From Epiperipatus broadwayi (taxonomy: Eukaryota; Onychophora; Udeonychophora; Euonychophora; Peripatidae): DNA of 64,000 nt. The stretch spans positions 62,001 to 126,000 of the forward strand of contig JAQFVV010000554.1 of NCBI GenBank assembly GCA_028023455.1, read 5' to 3'. Below are positions 33,228 through 45,470 of the stretch, piece by piece. Made by a program: the position numbers and the translations under genes. Under the pieces are notes generated by a model. It saw nothing but the letters and a program-made list of their open reading frames with translations. It made no database searches and had not been told where the DNA came from. The stretch's first letter is position 1; the number at the start of each line of letters is the position of its first letter.

Positions 33228-33741
33228 GTTTATTTTATTGGAAGTCTTATCTAAGTAATATTCAGAACGAAAACTAATCTTATATTTTATTACAAAAACG
33301 TCTCAAGATTTAGGTCAATTCTATAAACGAAAAAATAAATTATATAATTTAATTAACAAGTTTTCAAATTAATTATCATATCCTCATTAATCTCTGTCAA
33401 ACGTCAAAATAAACTACAGAGAGAATTATTTTAAATAAATTTTTAAAAAATACGTAAAGCACAGGCATGTGCATTATAGTAAAAAAAAAAATACAATGTC
33501 ATAGTAGTTATTACTTGCCTTGACCTGCTTGTTTGGCGAAATGGTAGTCTGGAACTCAAGATTACCGTCCATATCGGTCACTTCTGGTTTTTGAACTACT
33601 TGCCAATTCCTGAGCAATTTTTGTTTATTTATAATTACTGCAATCCATCAAAAATGACAGATAAAAAAAATAAAATATTAAATCTCAATATGGTTTTAAT
33701 TATGTGTAATAAGTCATAGAAATATTAAATAGCATTATATA
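33228..33741. other. Upstream region of the P450 gene
   Basis: About 500 bp between the P450 start and the F2 foldback. AT-rich with no other gene. I could not pick a TATA box or binding site with confidence, because TATA-like strings are everywhere in this composition. Confidence 0.4.
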
Positions 33742-34748
33742 GGGTATATGAGCACAGATTTTCACACGACCCACCACTCTCCACTCTGTCTCATAACACT
33801 GATACACTTGAACCCATATGTGGCCTTTGAGCGACCACCATCAGATTTTCAATTGGATGGACGGTTGAAGAGTTGGAGTGTGGAGTGAATTGAAACCTGT
33901 CCAATAAAGTATGAGAATTGGCTATCTTAATATATATCTGAGCGCTTATTGCATATATGTGTAGAGATGATAATCTGGACCAACTGATGATTGCTGGTTT
34001 AGCATGAAATATATTGTAACGACCCGGAGAAGATAGACTTACGTAAACTGCACTACAGGGCGCCATCTAGGCATTTGAACCTAGAAAAATTTATAAAGTA
34101 GGCAGATACGTAAGTAAAAAAAAAATAATTTTTTTATATTTTTTTATATTTTGTTTCCGGTCGTTAGCCCATGTCACTAGCTCAGTGAAATAGCAGAGAT
34201 TTAATACTATAATACCTTATCTAATTATAATTTCAATATTAAAAAATAAATAAACTAAGCCACTTCCAGTAATTAGCATACAAACATTTATTTAGGCATA
34301 TATATATAAGATTGAAAATTGTTTTAGTATCAGTTTACATTTTAACATTTAACATTATTTTTAACTTTACTTTAGATTTTAAATTACATTTTAATTTCTA
34401 TTGTATTATAAGTTTACATTTTAATTAAGTTCGCACAGATGAGATTATAAAAGCTTGTTTTAATATGTTGCGTATAGATCGGTTACATAGATTACAACAG
34501 TCAAAAACATTTCAAAATCAACATAAACGATCAAAATATAAAATCATTGATACCGACAATTGCAGAGGGAAATTTATAAGTAACCCAATAGTATTCACCA
34601 TAAGATGCTTGCATTCTCACCAATAACTTAAAAGACATCCGAATAAATACATTTTAGATACTCACCGTAAGGTATCATTATTTATCGAATGTCTATATAT
34701 TTTGATCAAATATGAAAACCCAAAACATACTTAACCGATAACCAATCC

Positions 34749-36917
34749 ATGCAAACGTCTATAAACAACTTAAATTTAATGCATTTTTGTTTAGTGTCGA
34801 GTATGAATAGACTACATAGATTTGCATTTGAAAATAAACTAGAGAGACAAAAATTATTGAGAAAAACAATATTTACAGTTGATATTCCTAATCTTCAGAA
34901 ACATTCTAATGAATTTAAATTAGAACTTACAAATAGGTTTCAAGGGTTAGGAGATTTTGAACATGATTCAGATTTGAATGAAATTAATATGAAAATAACT
35001 GATACACTTTTAAAAACTGCAACAAAGATAGCTGGTAGAAAAAAGCAGCAATTGACTAATAAAATTTCTACTAAGACTAGAAAATTTATGAAGAAAAGAA
35101 GGAATATGAAGATATACAAAAATGATGTATTAAAAAGAATTGAATATCTCGAATTTTGTAAAATGGTATGGAAAAGAGTTGAAAATGATATAAGAAAGTA
35201 TAACTGTGAAATAGCAAGGAAAGCTGTAGAAGAAAATAAAAGTCTCAAGAATGTTAAACAACAATTTGGTATTGGTAGGAAATTTATATCTGCAATAAGA
35301 AAAAAAGATGGAATTATTACTAAAAAGAGAGATGACATCATGAAATTGGTAGAAGATTTTTATCAAGAATTATATAGTAATAAAGAACAAGTACCTCCTA
35401 TATCTATTACATCTTCTGAATTGCCCAGAATTTTAAATGAAGAAGTGAGACATGCAATTAAATGTATGAAGAAAGGAAAGGCTCCAGGAAATGATGGAAT
35501 TATAATTGATATATTAAAAGGAGGTGAAGAAATAGAAACAATTTTAGCAAAGTTATATACCAAATGTCTAAATGATAAAGATGTACCGGAAGATTGGAAG
35601 AATGCAATAATAATATTAATATTTAAAAAAGGTGATAAAGAAAATATTAGAAATTACAGACCTATCAGCCTTTTATCAGTTTTATATAAAATTTTTACCA
35701 AGATAATTACAACTAGTCTACAGAGAACTTTGGATTTCCACCAACCAAGAGAACAATCTGGATTTAAAAGTGGTTTTAGTACAATAGATCATATCCAGGT
35801 ATTGAGAGAAGTCATAGAAAGGACAAATGAATATGAGTTGTCATTATGTTTTGGATTTGTAGATTATGAAAAGGCATTCGATTCTATACACATTTCTTCA
35901 GTGATTAAAGCATTGGATCATCAAGGTATAGATCCAGGATATTGTCATATTTTAAAGAATATTTATAAAAATGCAACAGCAACAATTAGATTACATAATG
36001 ATACTGGAAAAATCAACATTGAGAAAGGTGTAAGGCAAGGTGACTCCATATCTCCAAAACTTTTTACAGCAGTGCTGCAAGAAGTATTTTGTGGATTAAA
36101 ATGGGAAACTAAAGGAATGAAAGTAAATGGAGAGTATTTAAGTCATTTAGATTTTGCAGATGATGTAGTTGTTTTTGCAAATAATGCTTCAGAGCTGCAG
36201 GAAATGTTGCAGGAGTTAGCAGATGAAAGTAGAAAAGTAGGACTAAAGATAAATGTTAAAAAGACTAAAGTAATGTTTAATCGATTTGCTCAAAATATGA
36301 AAATAAAGATTGATTATGAAGAATTAGAAGACGTTAACAGTTACAAATACCTAGGTCAGATTATTAATACAGATGGAAACATAATGGAGGAAATTAATCA
36401 TAGAATTAAACTTGGTTGGAGTGCTTTTGGTAGAAATAACTTGATACTAAAAATAAATATGCCTATGTGTTTGAAAAGAATGGTTTTTAACAAATGTGTT
36501 TTACCAGTTCTTACTTATGGATCTGAGACTTGGACACTTAATAGAAGAGCAATACAGAGACTTCAGACCACTCAAAGGAGTATGGAGAGATGTATGTTGG
36601 GAGTAACAAGAAGAGATCGAAAACGCAATGTATGGGTAAGACAACAAACAGGTGTTACTGACCTTATTGAAAAAATTAAAAGATTGAAATGGAGTTGGGC
36701 TGGATATATTGCTAGAAGAAATGATAATAGATGGACAATTGAAATTTTAAACTGGATTCCAAGAGATTGTAAAAGACCCAGAAAGAGACCACATGTGAGA
36801 TGGATGGATGAAATAAGAAAGTGTGCAGGGGTGTTGTGGAAAAGGGAGGCTAAAGATCGGAGAAGATGGATTAAACTTGGAGAGACCTTCATCCTGCAGT
36901 GGATTGATAATGGTTGA
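34749..36917 (+). pseudogene. Truncated RTE ORF with an intact RT domain, 722 codons
   Basis: The frame is open from an ATG in flanking sequence (34,749); the first ~28 residues (MQTSINNLNLMHFC...) come from the host LTR-like sequence. It then reads RTE from [15 protein letters not shown] to the natural end (ILQWIDNG, stop 36,915-36,917). RT boxes are intact: [18 protein letters not shown] and [10 protein letters not shown] (~469-478). Relative to copy A it lacks one codon near KEAGEE and keeps Trp where A has a stop. It cannot move itself without the endonuclease. The fused start is chance, and whether it is transcribed is unknown. Confidence 0.85.
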
Positions 36918-36927
36918 TGATGATGAT
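34833..36927 (+). mobile_element. RTE LINE copy C, 5'-truncated
   Basis: Homology to copy A begins at about 34,833 (AACTAGAGAGACAAAAATTA) inside the linker between endonuclease and RT, and continues to the GATGATGATGAT tail. The endonuclease domain is absent. It is inserted in the LTR-like element 34,015-38,283. Confidence 0.93.
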
Positions 36928-38399
36928 CCCTATTTAACCTTAGGCTAAAATTCGTAGTCAAACTGGCATCAATTCATCTGATATATCGATGTATTCAATG
37001 TATTACGGAATACGGCAGCACCAAAAAGATTAAGAGAAAACATTGACTCTCATCAGATAGGAATATTACATCTATCTAACGAGAAGAACAATAAAAAAAA
37101 AACTCCATAGAAAGGAACTGCATTCTCCGTCTTATAATTCTTTCCATAGGCAAACGGGTGAGTGCGGTGTATATATAAACGATTCTGCCAGTAGCGAATC
37201 TCCGACTACATCTACTAACTACATCAATATATCCAATCCATTGACCCAATCTAACAATGACACAAATAACCTAAGATTACCCTCCCCTAATATAACTTTA
37301 CAAATCCATACAGCCATTCACGTCCGACTTAAGTTTAACATTTATATAATTAATTTAACGAAAAACAAAAATCATGATAAAACTTAAAGAACAAAAAATA
37401 AATAAATAAATGGAAATGATTTTAAATATATATAAAAAAAAGAAATACATCAAATAACATTATTAATAAATTAAGTTGGTCAGATAGGATAATATTGCAA
37501 TCATTTAAATCTGGAAAGTTTTAATTTAATGTTCATTATTTATAAAGTTCTTACAGTTTAAAACAGTTCATCTTTATCCGTTGCTTGCCATGAACATGAA
37601 TTCCCACGCTGTCCTAAGATTGGTATTCTGTTGGCCGATTTATTTATCCATCCGGAGGTTTTTTGCTTTTACTGGTCCTCAATGTAGAAAAACGATAGTT
37701 CATTTCTCTTTCTTTCTTAGCAAAACTGAAGGGATTGAAGAGTGCGTCTTTTCCATCCCTTCTCCTTCACTTCCGCACTAACACATATCTGTCACATCTT
37801 AAATAATCTAGCATCATTAATAATTTCCAAACTTGTCTTTTTATATTAATTTGAAGGATTGAATTTACATTGCGTCATCGATGAGATGGTCTTTTCGCTG
37901 AGGTCCGATTCCATTGCTTTTCTCTTCATTGGCTATTAGTTTCTATTGTTTTCCTATCTGACTGATGCTTTTACATTTAAATGCCCAAGGCTAGTTTACA
38001 TTTAACTAATTAAAACAATCATTTCCATTTCTGATTAATTAATGTGTTTTCCAAGATTAAAGATATATTTTTATCTCTAAATCTTTTTAAGTTTTTGTTT
38101 TTAAAATACCTTCCTATTTTTAATAAAGTTTTATTTTAATAATTTTTTTTTTTTATCTGTGCGATTTATATATACGAGGGTAAGATGATATTTAATTTCA
38201 ATTTTTAATTCTTAAAGAAAATTTTTAAATGCGAACATGTTTAATAATAAAAACACAATGTAACGTCGTCTGTGCTTGTTACAATATATATTGGTGATTA
38301 TTTATCTTTTCGACATATATGTGTTCAAGTGTATCAGTGTTATCAGATAGAGTGGAAAGTGGTGGGTCATGTGAAAGTCTGGGCTCATATACCCTATAT

Positions 38400-39812
38400 A
38401 TTACATATATTGATTGACACAGATATATAATAAGCCTCTATTTCAGTTATTAAATAGCATTATGTAACTCAGTGAAAAGTTTAAGGTTTGAATAGAATTT
38501 TTTTTTGGATAGACCCATAATTCTTAAGCATTCTAAGATTGAAAGCAAAGTAGTACGATTCAAATGAATTGATTAGTTGAGCAATGATGTGTTATCCATA
38601 ATTACAACCAAAACCTCAATCACTCCCTTGACCAGCCCAGACAATTATAGCCTGGGTCTCTTTTACTACTAATGTCCGATGTGGCCAACCAATGGACAGA
38701 AGACTAGATAAGTTATCCACAGACATGCTTCTTAAAAAAATAAGATAAGTTTACTGAGTTAAGGATTTAAACCCTAAGTTATGGACATGGAGGCAGCTGG
38801 GCTAAACATTTGTCATGAAGGCTTTCCTATTTAAAAAAAGGTAAATGTTAATTTAAAGGACACAAATGTAAAATTAAATATTAAATGTATAAAATGAATA
38901 TTCTTCATTTTCATTGTAAACCAATGAAATATCAAAAGACTATCACATGATTCTAGCTTACATATTGTTGTTTCAGCAGCATATATTTTTCTTTTTGTTT
39001 TCAGTTTAGGCTGATAGCTTGGTAATATAAAGAGAAATAAAGATGGTTTCTAAATGGAAGATACATTAGATTGTAAAGATTCAGGAGCACTATTCCAAGA
39101 TCCAAAGATCTTCACTGGTGAAAGCCAATAGGGATTTATTAAATATCATCATCTGACATCTGCTAAGTTCATTGTAGGTGGCATAGAGATGGTGGAAAAA
39201 ATGTAGACTATTTTCTGTATGTTAAAAATATCTTGGTTTTAATCCAAATAGGTGTGTATAATTTTCTCTAATAAACCTTTTTAATGTTTTCGGTTTTCTA
39301 AATTTGACATCATCAGTAACTTCAATTTCTAATTTTATATATAAATAAATAAATACTATAGCATTTTAGTCTCTATATAATACCAAGAGATTCCTTAGAA
39401 GAGGTACCCCTTGTGAATGCTGGGATTGTTTACAGTTTACTATTTTCATTGATTACTATCTATTATCATCTGATGGTAATTTTTCTAATATGAAAATATG
39501 TCAGATATTTCCACATATTTAAGCAATTACATCTGTAAAAATTATTAATTTATAATATATATAATTAGAAAATCTATTCCATAAAATATCTAAAAGTATA
39601 AAGAGCAAATATTTCTTCTTCCATCATTCAAATAATATTAAAAGTTATAAAAAAATCATGTATCTTATTATCATTCAAACAAGTGAGAGAGGGACATTTA
39701 AAAACAGGAGTACCACAACTAACAAGTAACCTTAAAATAATTGGTGGATTAAAACTGCAAAGGAGTTACAGACATTTGCTGATAGAGATCACCGTAGATC
39801 TTTTTTGACATA
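38400..39812. other. No gene recognised
   Basis: AT-rich sequence without frames, RNA genes or repeats that I can name. Confidence 0.45.
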
Positions 39813-40135
39813 TTGGGCATCTGTTAATTGAATGTAAATGCTTAAAAACAGAAAGGGTACATATAATGAAGTTATGGAAGAATAAATATGAAAAAAGTGA
39901 TTATGCAAAAAGTGGATTATTGGTTTTTATGCTGGGTTTGTGAAAAGATAAGGGGGATTTACATATAAAGGTCATAGAGTTGACAAAGATTATGTTGTGG
40001 AAATGGGATGGAGCAGAATATGGGAAAACGTAGAGTGGGGAATAGAAAATAAAGTGGCTAAGGTTTATCTGGGCATAATTGCTGAGAGATTCTTGACTTC
40101 GTTTAAGGAGAAGCTATAGTACACCACGTCACATC
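39813..40135 (+). mobile_element. N1 LINE 3' fragment
   Basis: It begins at the C-terminal knuckle (GGGCATCTGTTAATTGAATG, reading HLLIECKCL-like) and runs through the 3' UTR blocks (GATGGAGCAGAATATGGGAA, GGAGAAGCTATAGTACACCA) to a GTCACATCA end. It matches the reverse complement of 5,853-6,170 and 10,406-10,760. Plus-strand orientation. Confidence 0.85.
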
Positions 40136-40330
40136 AAAAGTTACTTGTGGACTTGAGAAACAATATTATTATCCTATTAAATCCTTTGATGACATTATCT
40201 TGCAGAATGACATTGATATTTAAACACAAATGGATAAGAATATTTTGATCAATTGAAATAATTTTTAATGATATATCCATTACATCTACTCATTTAGACA
40301 TATACAAAGATATACAGCATAAGCTAATAA

Positions 40331-41045
40331 ACATTACATAATCACCATTTCTTATACTTGCTATAACTGTTATTAAAACAGGCAAAACTCACTATATGTA
40401 TTGCCACTCACTGCCAAGCTTGAGTAATCAATGGATGCCAGAAGGCTTGTGCATAAAATCCCCATCTAGTGCCTACTCATCCAATATCCCCAAACTAGTT
40501 TAGGGCTTGTGGCCTTTGTCAGTGAGGAGCCTTAGATCTCAAAGCATTGCACCTAGATCTTAAGATCTAATGCAACCCTCCAACAGCCACCTTTTATCTC
40601 CAGTTAACTAATAAACTATGAATCTTAAATTGAAAAAACCTTAATATTTTCAATCCAAGCTCATTAGCTTATATAGTCATATAGGTCTGAACTCAGTTCA
40701 GTATCCATACATTTTGGAGTCTTTGGTTCTTTAATAACCATAGCCACCACTATTCTATTAGGCGGGATTGATTTTAAGTCAATAAACATCACATGATCAC
40801 TATTTCTTATGCTTGCCATAACTGTTATTAAAACAGGCAAAACTCACTATATGTATTGCCACTCACTGCAGTGCTCTCAGATCCAAGGCTCCTCACTGAC
40901 AAAGGCCACAAGCCAGAAACTAGTCTGGGGATATTGTGAGAGTAGGCACTAGATGGAAATTTTATGCACAAGCCTTCTGTCATCCATTGATTACTTTAGC
41001 TTGGAGTGAGTGGCAATACATATAGTGAGTTTTGCCTGTTTTAAT
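40331..41045. repeat. F1 foldback composite
   Basis: A ~95-bp block (CACCATTTCTTATACTTGC through ACTCACTATATGTATTGCC) occurs at 40,331 and again at 40,781 in direct orientation. The stem CCCATCTAGTGCCTACTCAT (about 40,460) pairs with AGTAGGCACTAGATGGAAAT (about 40,945). Outer ends AGGCAAAACTCACTATATG and CATATAGTGAGTTTTGCCT are inverted. It looks like two F1 units joined, one incomplete. Confidence 0.75.
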
Positions 41046-41631
41046 ATACAGCATAGCTGTGTTAAAATATATCCTTATAATCTTAAAATCAAAAAGCTGT
41101 AAGATCTAATGAGATATTTGAAAAAGTTAGCAATTATTGTGAAATACCATTGTTATCTAATATAGAAAAGGGACTTGCAGGAATTTCACTGAATAGATTG
41201 CTTTCAATCACAGATAGATAGTTACCAGAGGATCAATCTGATTTAGAGCAAGGGTTCCCAATCTTTTCATACTCTAGAGCATATTCTAAAATAAATAAAG
41301 TAGTGGTCACAGTCTTTTTTCAAAGCATTTATAATATTTGTATAGAATATTGTTAATAATATACAAGTGAGAGAAGTTAACAAATTGTTTTGCTTTTATT
41401 TTTTCATAATACAGATAAAGTTATTTTTTAGTGTTTAAATTAAATGAATGATAATTAGGTTTAAAAAAAAAATAACCGTCAGGTGCCTCTGGCAACATAA
41501 AATTTAAAGTTGTATTAAAATTATGATTTTTTTTTCAAAACTAAGAAAAAATTTGTTTGAGAAATGCACAAGTGTACCTCATATTATAAATTTAGACAAA
41601 ATAATTGTGTATTGTTAAGGCTTCCTTTTGT

Positions 41632-44600
41632 ATCATCATCATCATCAACCATTATCAATCCACTGCAGGATGAAGGTCTCTCCAAGTTTAATCCATCTTC
41701 TCCGATCTTTAGCTTCTCTTTTCCACAACACCCCTGCACATTTTCTTATTTCATCCATCCATCTCACATGTGGTCTCTTTCTGGGTCTTTTACAATCTCT
41801 TGGAATCCAGTTTAAAATTGCAATTGTCCATCTATTATCATTTCTTCTTGCAATATGTCCAGCCCAACTCCATTTCAATCTTTTAATTTTTTCAATAAGG
41901 TCAGTAACACCTGTTTGTTGTCTTACCCATACATTGCATTTTCGATCTCTTCTTGTTACTCCCAACATACATCTCTCCATACTCCTTTGAGTGGTCTGAA
42001 GTCTGTATTGCTCTTCTATTAAGTATCCAAGTCTCAGATCCATAAGTAAGAACTGGTAAAACACATTTGTTAAAAACCATTCTTTTCAAATACATAGGCA
42101 TATTTCCTTTTAGTATCAAGTTATTTCTACCAAAAGCACTCCAAACAAGTTTAATTCTATGATTAATTTCCTCCATTATGTTTCCAATCTGACCAAGGTA
42201 TTTGTAACTGTTAACTTCTTCTAATTCTTCATAATCAATCTTTATTTTCATACTTTGAGCAAATCGATTAAACATTACTTTAGTCTTTTTAACATTTATC
42301 TTTAGTCCTACTTTTCTACTTTCATCTGCTAACTCCTGCAACATTTCCTGCAGCTCTGAAGCATTATTTGCAAAAACAACTACATCATCTGCAAAATCTA
42401 AATGACTTAAATACTCTCCATTTACTTTCATTCCTTTAGTTTCCCATTTTAATCCACAAAATACTTCTTGCAGCACTGCTGTAAAAAGTTTTGGAGATAT
42501 GGAGTCACCTTGTCTTACACCTTTCTCAATGTTGATTTTTCCAGTATCATTATGTAATCTAATTGTTGCTGTTGCATTTTTATAAATATTCTTTAAAATA
42601 TGACAATATCCTGGATCTATACCTTGATGATCCAATGCTTTAATCACTGAAGAAATGTGTATAGAATCGAATGCCTTTTCATAATCTACAAATCCAAAAC
42701 ATAATGACAACTCATATTCATTTGTCCTTTCTATGACTTCTCTCAATACCTGGATATGATCTATTGTACTAAAACCACTTTTAAATCCAGCTTGTTTTCT
42801 TAGTTGGTGGAAATCCAAAGTTCTCTGCAGACGAGTTGTAATTATCTTGGTAAAATTTTTATATAAAACTGATAAAAGGCTGATAGGTCTGTAATTTCTA
42901 ATATCTTCTTTATCACCTTTTTTAAATATTAAATTATTTTCGGATTCTTCCAATCTTCCGGTACATCTTTATCATTTAGACATTTGGTATATAACTTTGC
43001 TAAAATTGTTTCTACTTCTTCACCTGCTTCTTTTAATATATCAATTATAATTCCATCATTTCCTGGAGCCTTTCCTTTCTTCATACATTTAATTGCATGT
43101 CTCACTTCTTCATTTAAAATTCTGGGTAATTTGGAAGATGTAATAGATATAAGAGGTACTTGTTCTTTATTACTATATAATTCTTGATAAAAATCTTCTA
43201 CCAATTTCATGATGTCATCTCTCTTTTTAGTAATAATTCCATCTTTTTTCTTATTGCAGATATAAATTTCCTACCAATACCAAAATGTTGTTTAACATTC
43301 TTGAGACTTTTATTTTCTTCTACAGCTTTCCTTGCTATTTCACAGTTATACTTTCTTATATCATTTTCAACTCTTTTCCGTACCATTTTACAAAATTCGA
43401 GATATTCAATTCTTTTTAATACATCATTTTTGTATATCTTCATATTCCTTCTTTTCTTCATAAATTCTCTAGTCTCAGTAGAAATTTTATTAGTCAATTG
43501 CTGCATTTTCCTACCAGCTATCTTTGTTGCAGTTTTTAAAAGTGTATCAGTTATTTTCATATTAATTTCATTCAAATCTGAATCATGTTCAAAATCTCCT
43601 AACACTTGAAACCTATTTGTAAGTTCTAATTTAAATTCATTAGAATGTTTCTGAAGATTAGGAATATCAACTGTAAATATTGTTTTTCTTAATAATTTTT
43701 CTCTCTCTAGTTTTACATTAACACGTAACTTCAATGATCACTTCCTGCGTTAAATTTATTAAGAACATTACAATCTTGAAATATGTATTTCCTGTTAGTC
43801 AAAATATAATCCAATTCTGCTGTACCTTCATTTGGATGCTTTCATGTCCATTTCCTTTTAACATTTTTCTCAAAAAATGAATTCATAATATAAAGTTTTT
43901 CTTTTTCTGCAAACTCCACAAGTCTATGCCCTCTCTCATTTCTATTACCATAACCAAAATTACCTACAGCAATTTCATCTTTCATTTGTCTACCAATTCT
44001 AGCATTAAAGTCTCTCATAACAATTTTAAAATGTTGTTTACTCTGATCAAAAGCCTTTTGTACATCCATATAAAAATCTTCTACTACTTCATCATTATGA
44101 GAACTTGTTGGGGCATAAACCTGAATTATCTGCATTTGGTATCTGCTATTAAGTTCTATAACTAATCTTGCAACTCTGTCCGATACACCATCAATCTCCA
44201 CAATATTGTTCTTCCACTTTTTATTTATAATGAATCCTACTCCACTTGTATTTCCAATATGTGTGCCTTTATAATAGAGTATATTTCCACTTTTTAAATC
44301 AATTGTTTCTTCACCTTTTCTTCTAACTTCACAAAGTCCAATAATGTCCCATTTAATATAAGACAATTCTTCTTCTAATTCTTGCAATCTCCCTTCACTT
44401 GAAAGTGATCTGCAGTTGTAAGTACCTAAATAAAAAGTCGTCATCAAATGGCAGCCTGGGTCCACAATCAGGGGATTCTTAGCACCCTCCGCCTTTGGCC
44501 ACCAACTGCTGCCTTGGTTGGTGACTTTACAGCCTCCTGGAAATAATGGCCATGCTTTATTTTTGTGTGTCATAATTGTATATATGTATTGGAAAAATAT

Positions 44601-44897
44601 TTATCATTTACGCAAACATTCATTCTGCCTTATCAGGCACTGAGAAGAAAGACCATGATGTTTCTTGATCTTAAACTCAGAGGTAAAAAGCCAATAAACT
44701 CACCATGCTGGCTAATGCATGTTGGTGAGCAGCCCATCCATGTTCGTATACTATATGAATAATCACATAGTAATAACAGCTGCAATGACAAGAACGTATG
44801 GAGTGGACATTAGGAATTTGCCCTGCTCGGTTCCTTTAAGGCCTCCAAGAGCAATCAAAGGGTCTCCTTTCAGTTAATAGCAAACTCCTTTCTGCAG
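41632..44897 (-). mobile_element. RTE LINE copy B, full length, frameshifted
   Basis: The 5' end at 44,897 begins exactly as copy A's. The 3' end has TCATCATCATCATC (plus strand). Structure and spacing match copy A throughout. Confidence 0.95.
41645..44573 (-). pseudogene. RTE endonuclease-RT of copy B, broken
   Basis: The ATG at 44,573 opens the endonuclease frame, which ends at 43,842 after KWT (stop in place of Trp, TGG to TGA). The SDHRLV region near 43,740 is damaged by a small deletion. Further frameshifts occur at ~43,245 and ~42,940, plus one near 42,005 in the C-terminus, giving pieces 43,734-43,207, 43,210-42,929, 42,953-41,901 and 42,064-41,645. RT boxes [18 protein letters not shown] and FADD remain, but GDFN has become RDFN in the endonuclease. 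Nonfunctional. Confidence 0.93.
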
Positions 44898-45470
44898 GAA
44901 ATTACTCAGAGGCAAAACTCTTCATACAATAATGCCACTCAGTTCAAACCAGAGTAATCAATGTATGCAGGAAGGTTTGTGCATAAAATTCCTATCCAGT
45001 GCCTACTCATCCAATATCCTCAGACTAGTTTCTAGCTTGTGGCTTTTATTAGTGAGGAGCCTTGGATCTGAGAGCACTGCATCTAGATCTTCAGATCTAA
45101 TGCAACCCTCCAGCAGCCATCTTTTACCTTATTAGCTAATTACAAAGCTTTGAATCCAAAATGAAAACACAATAATGTTTTCAATTCAAGTTCATCAGCT
45201 TGTATAGTCATATAGATCTGAACTCAGTTCAGCATTCATACTTTTTGCTATCTTTGCTTCTTTAATAACCATAGTAACCATAATCCTATCGGTCAGGATT
45301 AGTATTAAACCACTAAACATTAGCTGATCACCATTCTTTATAAAGCTGTTTACAGAGAGGCAAAACTTTCCATTCTGAGTGGCACTACTGTATGGAGAGT
45401 TTAGCCTCTGTGTAAATAGCTTGTGTAAGCATAAAGAATGGCGATCATGTGATGTTTAGTGGTACCATTA
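44898..45470. repeat. F1 foldback element, longer form
   Basis: It starts AGAGGCAAAACTCTTCATAC directly after RTE copy B. It carries the F1 stem (GTGCCTACTCATCCAATATC), a middle part with GAACTCAGTTCAGCATTCAT shared with 40,690, and an end with TACTGTATGGAGAGTTTAGC and GATCATGTGATGTTTAGTGG. A small inner hairpin at about 45,330-45,465 pairs CACTAAACATTAGCTGATCA with GATCATGTGATGTTTAGTGG. Confidence 0.7.

Larger units (their letters stand above)
34015..38283 (+). mobile_element. Large LTR-like element (family B) inside F2, itself split by RTE copy C
   Basis: It starts TGTAACGACCCGG (34,015) and ends GTGCTTGTTACA (38,283), with ATATAT at both flanks. Without RTE copy C it is about 2.17 kb, close in size to the giant LTRs at 13.9 and 19.0 kb, which also end GTTACA. 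The last ~1 kb matches 1-1,161, and the last ~450 bp matches 52,620-53,073. No coding frame of its own is convincing. TG...CA ends suit a solo LTR; the TGTAAC/GTTACA inverted ends could also belong to a DNA transposon. Confidence 0.65.
33742..38394. mobile_element. F2 foldback element split by a later LTR-like insertion
   Basis: The left end GGGTATATGAGCACAGA (33,742) is the inverse of the right end TCTGGGCTCATATACCC (ending 38,394). Inverted similarity continues inward: CGACCCACCACTCTCCACTC against GAGTGGAAAGTGGTGGGTCA, and TGATACACTTGAACCCATAT against ATATGTGTTCAAGTGTATCA. The flanks are TA on both sides. The pieces are 33,742-34,014 and 38,284-38,394; what lies between is the LTR-like element and RTE copy C. 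Confidence 0.75.
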
